Positions 14,154-19,307 of a DNA stretch of 19,307 nt are shown piece by piece (position 1 is the first letter of the stretch; every line of letters starts with the position of its first letter). Source of the DNA: an uncultured Holdemanella sp. (GTDB taxonomy: Bacteria; Bacillota_I; Bacilli_A; Erysipelotrichales; Erysipelotrichaceae). The notes beneath the pieces were generated by a model, which was not told the DNA's origin, did not search any database, and was given only the letters and a program-made list of their open reading frames with translations. The stretch covers positions 1-19,307 of the forward strand of contig NZ_CAKVJB010000041.1 in the NCBI RefSeq assembly GCF_934754935.1. Direction: 5' to 3'. The position numbers were made by a program, and so were the translations under genes.

Positions 14154-14711
14154 ATGGCAATTTCTGCAGGTGATTTTAAAACAGGATTAACTTTAATCGT
14201 TGATGGTGATCCTTGGGTAGTATTAGATTTCCAACATGTTAAACCTGGTAAAGGTGCAGCAATCTTAAAAACTAAGATGAAAAACTTAAAAACAGGTAAT
14301 ACACAAGAAAGAAACTTCAATGCTTCAACTAAATTTGAACAAGCTAACATTTCTAAAAAAGCAGCTCAATTCTCATATGAAGCAGATTCTACATATTACT
14401 TCATGGATTTAGAAACATACGATACTTATGAATTAACAGCTGACCAAGTTGATTTCAACAAATACTTTATTGTTGAAGGTGCTGAAGTATCTTTGATGTT
14501 CTTCGAAGGAGAATTATTATCTGTTTCTGTTCCAGAAAAAGTTGAATTAACAGTAGCTGAAACAGATCCAGCAATCAAAGGTGCACCATCTAACCAAACT
14601 AAAGATGCAACTACAGATACTGGATTAACATTAAGAGTTCCACAGTTCATCGAACCAGGTGAAAAAATCGTTGTATTCTCAACAGATGGAAAATATGCAG
14701 GAAGAGCTTAA
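14154..14711 (+). CDS. efp: Translation elongation factor P
   Basis: A 185-residue protein of exactly the family length. It binds ribosomes stalled on polyproline and promotes peptide-bond formation. Domain I begins MAISAGDFKTGLTLIVDGDP and carries the loop HVKPGKGAA, whose Lys33 is the tip residue modified or used at the P-site. Domain III ends in LTLRVPQFIEPGEKIVV and GKYAGRA, the conserved EF-P terminus. The ribosome site AGGAG (14140-14144) is well placed. Codon use differs slightly from its neighbours, as expected for a highly expressed gene. It is followed immediately by an intrinsic terminator. Confidence 0.97.
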   Translation: MAISAGDFKTGLTLIVDGDPWVVLDFQHVKPGKGAAILKTKMKNLKTGNTQERNFNASTKFEQANISKKAAQFSYEADSTYYFMDLETYDTYELTADQVDFNKYFIVEGAEVSLMFFEGELLSVSVPEKVELTVAETDPAIKGAPSNQTKDATTDTGLTLRVPQFIEPGEKIVVFSTDGKYAGRA

Positions 14712-14727
14712 TCGCTCTTCTTTTTTT
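14701..14727 (+). terminator. Terminator overlapping the efp stop
   Basis: GAAGAGC (14701-14707), loop TTAATC, GCTCTTC (14714-14720), then seven T. The next gene begins five bases after the T-run. Confidence 0.88.
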
Positions 14728-14731
14728 AACT

Positions 14732-15478
14732 ATGAATAAAGTTGTCTTAATTACAGGTGGTGCTCGTGGTATTGGAAGTGCAATCGCATTGGAACTCGCA
14801 AAACATGGTTATGACATTGTCATTAATTATTTAACTTCTAAACAGCCTGCCAAAGAATTAAAAGAAAAAATAGAATCGGAATATCATGTTCGTTGCCTTA
14901 CAATTTGTGCAGATGTATCCGATGTGGATCAGGTAAATATCATGGTTAGTGAAATTGAAGAAAAGATGGGTGGCGTAGATATATTAATTAATAATGCGGC
15001 TGTGGATCTTTCCAATCTATTTCACTTAAAGAATGCCGAAGAATTTAAAAGAACATTAGATGTAAATGTTGTAGGTGCTTTTAATTGTAGTAAAAGAGTC
15101 TATAAACACATGTTAGATCAAGAATATGGAAGAATCATCAATATATCAAGTACCAATGGAATCAACACATATTATCCAATGTGTATCGATTATGATGCTT
15201 CAAAAGCAGCCTTGATTTCAATGACACACAATCTTGCAGCCGAATTTGGACCATATATCAATGTGAATTGTGTTGCTCCAGGCTTTATTGGAACCGATAA
15301 TGAACTAGATGGCTATGATGAAGAGTTCTTAAAGGAAGAAACCGAAAAAATCATGGTGAAACGTTATGGAAAACCAGAAGAAGTGGCCTATCTTGTTCGT
15401 TTCTTGATTAGTGATGAAGCGAACTTCATCAACAATTCCATCATTCGTATTGATGGTGGACAAATGGGTAGTTGTTAA
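14732..15478 (+). CDS. Short-chain dehydrogenase/reductase (FabG-like)
   Basis: A 248-residue classical SDR. It has the cofactor motif TGGARGIG (8-15), NNAA (87-90), catalytic Ser in NISSTNG (139-140) and the YxxxK pair Y154/K158 in YDASKAA. The VAPGFIGTD loop and the C-terminal IRIDGGQ are as in 3-oxoacyl-ACP reductases. The substrate cannot be assigned: FabG-like enzymes also reduce many other ketones, and no fatty-acid genes adjoin. The start is fixed by the family N-terminus MNKVVLITGGARGIG. Strikingly, no Shine-Dalgarno precedes it; the bases upstream are the T-run of the efp terminator. Expression may depend on read-through. Confidence 0.9.
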   Translation: MNKVVLITGGARGIGSAIALELAKHGYDIVINYLTSKQPAKELKEKIESEYHVRCLTICADVSDVDQVNIMVSEIEEKMGGVDILINNAAVDLSNLFHLKNAEEFKRTLDVNVVGAFNCSKRVYKHMLDQEYGRIINISSTNGINTYYPMCIDYDASKAALISMTHNLAAEFGPYINVNCVAPGFIGTDNELDGYDEEFLKEETEKIMVKRYGKPEEVAYLVRFLISDEANFINNSIIRIDGGQMGSC

Positions 15479-15479
15479 A

Positions 15480-15507
15480 AAAATAAGCCTCAAATGTGGC
15501 TTATTTT
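15480..15507. terminator. Bidirectional terminator between convergent genes
   Basis: AAAATAAGCC (15480-15489) pairs with GGCTTATTTT (15498-15507). It serves the SDR gene on the plus strand and the AlbA_2 gene, whose stop codon it contains, on the minus strand. Confidence 0.85.
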
Positions 15508-16751
15508 AGTATATATTTGATATTTCTTGCAGTTCCAGTTTTTTGAACTACATTCTTTTCGATAAGAGAATTTAGAATTCGAATTGTTTTATATTTTGTG
15601 AACTGAGTTTCATCTTCAATTTGTGTACGAGATAGTTTTAAATTCTTTTTTAGAATTGAAACAACTACCTTCTCGTCTTCGCTTAATGAAATCAAATTTG
15701 ATTCAATAGGCAATATGACAGTGATTGAGTTTTCATAAATTTTAAATTCAGGTTTATTTTGAAAATCTTTATATGAAGCATTTATTCTTTTGATTCCAGA
15801 ACCAAACATTTCAATATAATTTAGTCTAAAGAAGATATTACCAATAATAGGATTTCTTAAAAAAGATATTTGACCATCTAAATATTCTTTTTCACTTATT
15901 TCACGAGGTAGATCTCCACAAGAAGTAATTTCAATTTTATCATCGAACATGGAAATGCGTATTCTAGCGTTGATATCCCATAAGCGGTGTACTAGAGAAT
16001 TAGCTAAAGCTTCTCGAAATGCTTCTTCTGGGATTTTTTCTTTACTGATTCTAAGACTACCTTCAATTTTTTCGTATTGGTAATATTTTTTATACATATT
16101 TAAAACGCGATGGTACATTTCTAAAATGGAAATATGGTCTAGTATTTCTCGATCCATTATTTCATTGATGTTTGCTCCGAAACGAATGACATCAACACCT
16201 TTAAATGGATTAGAATCTGCAATTAAAGCTGCTGCATTGTTGTATTTTCCGTTTTTAATAAGGCCTAACGTTCTTAGTATATCGGTATTTATATGATTTA
16301 CATCAAGCTTTTTAGAAAGTTCATCTTCTAATGTTTGAAAAGTTAAATCTTGTTGAGTAGATTCTTGTTCTTCATAAGATTGATTTAATCCTTCAAGGAC
16401 AAGTCGGTTTAATTCCAATCGATCCACCTCGATAGTAGATGAGTCATTTCTTTTGTATGCTTTTCCTTTATAAAAATAAGGCTTAAAAGTTCCCTCGAAT
16501 ACTTTTAGAATGATTGTATTTTCTTTTGTGATATCTAAAGTGTAAGAAGGAATAGGTTTGATGGAATCATTGATTTTGTTTTCTAAATTCAAACAAGCAT
16601 CAATTGGATTATCAATTCCTTTAACAGTTCCATCATCACAAATTCCAAAGATGATTTCTCCATTTGAATAATTCGCAAAGGCACTTATTGTTTTTAAAAA
16701 CGAATTACTGTTTATATTTTCTTTAAATTCCAAAGTTCTTGTTTCACGCAT
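15501..16751 (-). CDS. AlbA_2/Schlafen-fold putative DNA-binding (RecG-like helicase-related) protein
   Basis: A 416-residue protein of the type annotated as putative transcriptional regulator or ATP-binding protein. It has an N-terminal AlbA_2 (Schlafen) domain with ETRTLEFKENINSNSFLKTI, the AFANYSNGEIIFGICDDG turn and FYKGKAYKRNDSST. Next is a GHKL-like HATPase_c_4 segment (EEAFREALANSLVHRLWDIN, IEITSCGDLP, IEMFGSGIKRI). It ends with a winged-helix-like region (about 350-416, including LKLSRTQIEDETQFTKYKTI). The start ATG 16751 has AAGGATG upstream; more distal in-frame codons would run through the promoter and operators. Roles reported for relatives include regulation and phage defence. 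The half-site array over its promoter implies tight repression, perhaps by itself. Confidence 0.85.
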   Translation of the reverse strand: MRETRTLEFKENINSNSFLKTISAFANYSNGEIIFGICDDGTVKGIDNPIDACLNLENKINDSIKPIPSYTLDITKENTIILKVFEGTFKPYFYKGKAYKRNDSSTIEVDRLELNRLVLEGLNQSYEEQESTQQDLTFQTLEDELSKKLDVNHINTDILRTLGLIKNGKYNNAAALIADSNPFKGVDVIRFGANINEIMDREILDHISILEMYHRVLNMYKKYYQYEKIEGSLRISKEKIPEEAFREALANSLVHRLWDINARIRISMFDDKIEITSCGDLPREISEKEYLDGQISFLRNPIIGNIFFRLNYIEMFGSGIKRINASYKDFQNKPEFKIYENSITVILPIESNLISLSEDEKVVVSILKKNLKLSRTQIEDETQFTKYKTIRILNSLIEKNVVQKTGTARNIKYILK

Positions 16752-16772
16752 AGTTATCACATCCTTATATTC

Positions 16773-16801
16773 ATTATAGTATCGTTTGAATCGATTTGCA
16801 A
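16773..16801 (-). promoter_or_regulatory. Promoter of the AlbA_2 gene
   Basis: Minus strand TTGCAA (16801-16796), 17-bp spacer, TATAAT (16778-16773). Half-sites of the operator array fall in the spacer and on the -35. Confidence 0.75.
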
Positions 16802-16852
16802 CGATACGATTATCGTTGCACAATATAATGCAACGATTCAATGATCGTTTGA
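16781..16852. promoter_or_regulatory. Array of five alternating ATCGTT/AACGAT half-sites (operator)
   Basis: ATCGTT lies at 16781, 16812 and 16844; AACGAT lies at 16800 and 16832. Two full sites AACGAT-N6-ATCGTT (16800-16817 and 16832-16849) repeat with 32-bp spacing. Both are extended on the left to TGCAACGAT, and the first is perfectly symmetric as TGCAACGAT-N6-ATCGTTGCA. The single half-site at 16781 continues as ATCGTTTGA, the same as at 16844-16852. The -10, -35 and upstream region of the AlbA_2 promoter are covered, which is the arrangement of a cooperative repressor. Confidence 0.75.
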
Positions 16853-16854
16853 AA

Positions 16855-16877
16855 CAAAAAAGATGCACTAGGCATCT
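16855..16877 (-). terminator. Terminator of the YnbB-family gene
   Basis: Minus strand AGATGC (16877-16872) pairs with GCATCT (16866-16861), then TTTTTT. The stop codon lies in the loop. Confidence 0.8.
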
Positions 16878-18130
16878 AAGTTGTTTTTCATATTTGTTAG
16901 GGCTAGAAGAATAGATAGCTTTCCATATTCTAATGTTAATCCACCCTGCATATATAAAGTGTATGGTTCAACGACTGGAGCATCTGCACTTAATTCAATT
17001 GTACTTCCTTGTGTAAAGCTTCCGGCAGCCATAACTTCATCAAATGGATAGCCTGGCATTGGAGCGGCCATAACACGAACAAAGGAATCGATAGGACTTG
17101 TGGATTGAATACCTTGTGTAAAACTAACAAGATTTTCTTTGGAACCAAGCTCTAAAGTTTGAATGATATCCGTTCTTTCATCATTATAAGCAGGAGATAC
17201 ATTCTTGTATCCTAATTTTTCTAGCATATAGGCTGTAAAAACTGCGGTTTTTAAAGCGCTCTTAACGGCATTTGGCGCCATGAAGATACCCTTAAAGAAA
17301 GAGTTGTTCAAGTTAAAGTTTGCACCCAAATCCTTACCAATTCCAGGAGCTGTTAAGCGTTCAGCGACCATGTTGATCAATTCTTTATTACCAGCTACAT
17401 ATCCTCCAGTAGAGGCGATTCCTCCACCTAAGTTTTTCATTAAGGATCCAACTACAACATCCGCACCAATATGTCCTGGTTCCAATTTTTCAACAAGTTC
17501 ACCATAACAGTTATCTACCATGATAATAACGTCTTTGTTTACTTCACGAATCTTTTTGATGATACGCTCAAGCTTTGAAATGGTTAATGATAAACGGTGG
17601 GCATATCCTCTAGATCTTTGGATTTCCACCAATTTTACATTGTTTTCCTTTAAACGTTCAACAATCTTATCATCATCAAAATCATCATTCACTAAATCAA
17701 TCTGTTCATACTTTACACCATTGGCTTTTAGCGATTGTGTAGAATCACCACATAAACCAATCATTTCCTGCAATGAATCATATGGAGCACCCGAAATAGA
17801 AATCATTGTATCTCCATGTTTTAATAGGGCAGATAAGGTTAAGTATAAAGCGTTTGTACCACTCATGATCTGAGGACGTACTAAAGCATCTTCACATCCT
17901 AGTACTGTCGCAAAAATACGTTCGATCTTATCACGACCTTCATCATAGTTACCATATCCGTTGATATCCGCAAAGTCAGAATAAGAAACGTGATTCTCAA
18001 TAAATGCAGCTAAGATACGATCTGAATTGTATAAACATACATCATCAATTTTTTTATAAATATCTTTTAAAACGACATCCGATTCTTCTGCCATTTTCAA
18101 TAAGTCTTTATCAATTTGTTCTAAAATCAT
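16868..18130 (-). CDS. YnbB/methionine gamma-lyase-family PLP enzyme (aluminium-resistance-protein family)
   Basis: A 420-residue cytoplasmic fold-type I PLP enzyme. Landmarks: FADINGYGNYDEGRDKIERI, the phosphate-binding turn MSGTNAL (89-95), the PLP-nitrogen Asp in VDNCYGEL (D206) and the Schiff-base Lys232 in GSLMKNLGGGIA, then STGGYVAG. This wording is that of the YnbB-type group labelled 'methionine gamma-lyase family' or 'aluminium resistance protein'; its true substrate is uncertain. ATG 18130 is chosen because GGAGG lies just upstream; the in-frame extension to 18250 would run through the intergenic region into manA. A TATAAT on the minus strand (18164-18159) is a likely -10. It is divergent from manA. 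Confidence 0.9.
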   Translation of the reverse strand: MILEQIDKDLLKMAEESDVVLKDIYKKIDDVCLYNSDRILAAFIENHVSYSDFADINGYGNYDEGRDKIERIFATVLGCEDALVRPQIMSGTNALYLTLSALLKHGDTMISISGAPYDSLQEMIGLCGDSTQSLKANGVKYEQIDLVNDDFDDDKIVERLKENNVKLVEIQRSRGYAHRLSLTISKLERIIKKIREVNKDVIIMVDNCYGELVEKLEPGHIGADVVVGSLMKNLGGGIASTGGYVAGNKELINMVAERLTAPGIGKDLGANFNLNNSFFKGIFMAPNAVKSALKTAVFTAYMLEKLGYKNVSPAYNDERTDIIQTLELGSKENLVSFTQGIQSTSPIDSFVRVMAAPMPGYPFDEVMAAGSFTQGSTIELSADAPVVEPYTLYMQGGLTLEYGKLSILLALTNMKNNLDA

Positions 18131-18218
18131 AAATAACCTCCAAAAGTCCACTTCTTCTATTATACACGATTTATATATTTGTGGTATGCTCAAGTCAAGA
18201 TAAGAAAGAGAGTAAGAT

Positions 18219-19163
18219 ATGGAAAAAGTATTATTTTTGGATTCACCCATGAAAGAAAAGCCATATGGTTCAATGCGTATTCAAGAAAAGTTTGGCTTTG
18301 GTCCTATAGATAAAAAGATTGGAGAATATTGGGCAATTAGCGCTCATGACAACGGATTAAGTACAATCAAAAATGGAAAATATAAAGGTGAAACATTAAA
18401 AGAAGTGTATTTAAATCACAGAGAATTATTTGCGAATGATTCTCATGACAAGTTTCCATTATTAGTTAAAATCAATGAGATTCAAGAACCATGCTCTGTA
18501 CAAGTCCATCCAGATGATGCGTATGCTAGAAGGTATGAAAATGATTATGGTAAAGCTGAATTCTGCCTGTGGCTAGATGTTGAAGAAGGTGCCAAAATCA
18601 TTCGTGGACATAGGGCCAACACAAAAGAAGAATTTAGAAAGTCTGTAGAGGAAAAAGCTTGGGATACTTTATTTATTCGAAAACCAGTACACGCAAATGA
18701 ATTTGTTTATACACCAGCGGGTACTGTTCATGGTATTGAAGGAAAGCTAATGATGGCTGAAGTGCAACAATCCAGTGATGTTACGTATCGTATATATGAT
18801 TATGACAGGAAAGATGCCGATGGGAATATGCGAGAACTACATATTGATCAGGCTATTGAAGTCACAAATATTCCACATGTTGAACCAGATGTACATCCAA
18901 CAATTAAAATGTTAGAAGGAAATGAAGTCATTGAATATATGAATGAAAAATATTTTAGTGTGACTCGATATAAGATTCAAAATGAAATTCAGATCAACAA
19001 TCCTTCTTATTCTCTTTGTTTACCATTAAGAGGAAATGGAATTTTACATATAGATGGAAGAGATTATGATATCCAAGCAGGCATTGGCTTTATCGTCACG
19101 AGTCATACAAAAACATATTCCATCAAAGGGAATATAGATTTGTTGGTAAGTGTACCAAAATAA
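18219..19163 (+). CDS. manA: Mannose-6-phosphate isomerase, class I
   Basis: A 314-residue zinc enzyme interconverting mannose-6-phosphate and fructose-6-phosphate, typical of the short Firmicutes ManA form. Zinc ligands are visible as Q95 and H97 in QVHPDDAYA, E114 in GKAEFC, and H171 in TPAGTVHGI. The catalytic-site Arg is in TYRIYDYDR (R191). A C-terminal beta-rich domain follows. ATG 18219 is preceded by a purine-rich AGAAAGAGAG. It is divergent from the YnbB-family gene across an 88-bp gap. It stands alone here, without mannose PTS genes. Confidence 0.95.
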   Translation: MEKVLFLDSPMKEKPYGSMRIQEKFGFGPIDKKIGEYWAISAHDNGLSTIKNGKYKGETLKEVYLNHRELFANDSHDKFPLLVKINEIQEPCSVQVHPDDAYARRYENDYGKAEFCLWLDVEEGAKIIRGHRANTKEEFRKSVEEKAWDTLFIRKPVHANEFVYTPAGTVHGIEGKLMMAEVQQSSDVTYRIYDYDRKDADGNMRELHIDQAIEVTNIPHVEPDVHPTIKMLEGNEVIEYMNEKYFSVTRYKIQNEIQINNPSYSLCLPLRGNGILHIDGRDYDIQAGIGFIVTSHTKTYSIKGNIDLLVSVPK

Positions 19164-19194
19164 TTCTGATTTTATCATTTCTACTCACTTTTTT

Positions 19195-19214
19195 TGTAGA
19201 ATTCTACATTTTTT
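19195..19214 (+). terminator. Likely terminator of manA
   Basis: TGTAGAATTCTACA (19195-19208) is a perfect palindrome that can fold as a 5-bp stem with an AATT loop, followed by six T. The remaining 90 bases of the window show no gene I can support. Confidence 0.6.
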
Positions 19215-19307
19215 CTGATTATAAATAAATAAAGCTCCTCTTTTGCAAATGAATGGTAATTATTCGCTTATTTACTGTGCTTAGAGCTCATTGCATCTCG
19301 ATACCGC

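Noticed and set aside
17280..17873. Plus-strand open frames inside the YnbB-family gene
   Set aside because: Antisense to a gene with clear PLP-enzyme motifs; no start signals.
19268..19306. Twelve open codons on the minus strand running off the window end
   Set aside because: Too short to distinguish from chance; no terminator or family signature supports a gene end here.
1..19307. CRISPR array, rRNA or tRNA genes
   Set aside because: No regularly spaced identical repeats of CRISPR length and no rRNA or cloverleaf sequence was seen; the only regular array (16781-16852) is of 6-9-bp half-sites.

Overview
The window is AT-rich with compact intergenic spacing, strong Shine-Dalgarno sites, T-tailed hairpin terminators and families typical of low-GC Bacillota (LytTR two-component system, BceAB/Vex-like ABC transporter, YwaF, YnbB-type PLP enzyme, DUF2975 with a YozG-like repressor). 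The protein style suggests a gut or oral Erysipelotrichia-type bacterium. That placement is an inference from sequence style, not a search result.

Left third (1-8600): peptide-signalling and peptide-transport functions with scars of rearrangement. At 1-420 there is a repeat-rich control region, a 19-codon ORF with a strong ribosome site, and the last 52 codons of a lost ABC exporter. Then come an RRNPP-like HTH/TPR regulator (512-1609) and a one-piece ABC exporter (1743-3362). A 617-bp gene-free stretch follows, holding what looks like the right end/omegaRNA relic of an IS200/IS605 (TnpB) element. A shortened copy of its terminal hairpin lies at 420-451, so the regulator and exporter sit between two related repeats. 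Next is a four-gene module: LytTR response regulator (predicted leaderless mRNA), overlapping GHKL-type sensor with degenerate ATP-binding boxes, MacB/BceA-type ATPase and FtsX-type permease. These could together sense and remove a peptide antimicrobial or export a peptide signal.

Middle (8600-11720): mostly minus-strand accessory genes. They are a RelB/ParE-type toxin-antitoxin pair, an XRE repressor with a DUF2975 membrane protein, a frameshifted C-terminal fragment of trpA (10229-10707), a pair of orphan palindromes (10833-10891), and a YwaF-family membrane protein.

Right part (11800-19307): mostly housekeeping. MATE efflux and a NudC-type NADH pyrophosphatase form a likely two-gene unit. 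They are followed by elongation factor P, a FabG-like SDR, an AlbA_2/Schlafen-fold putative DNA-binding protein, a YnbB/methionine gamma-lyase-family enzyme, and a class I mannose-6-phosphate isomerase. The promoter of the AlbA_2 gene is covered by five regularly spaced, alternating ATCGTT/AACGAT half-sites, the clearest uncharacterised regulatory structure in the window.
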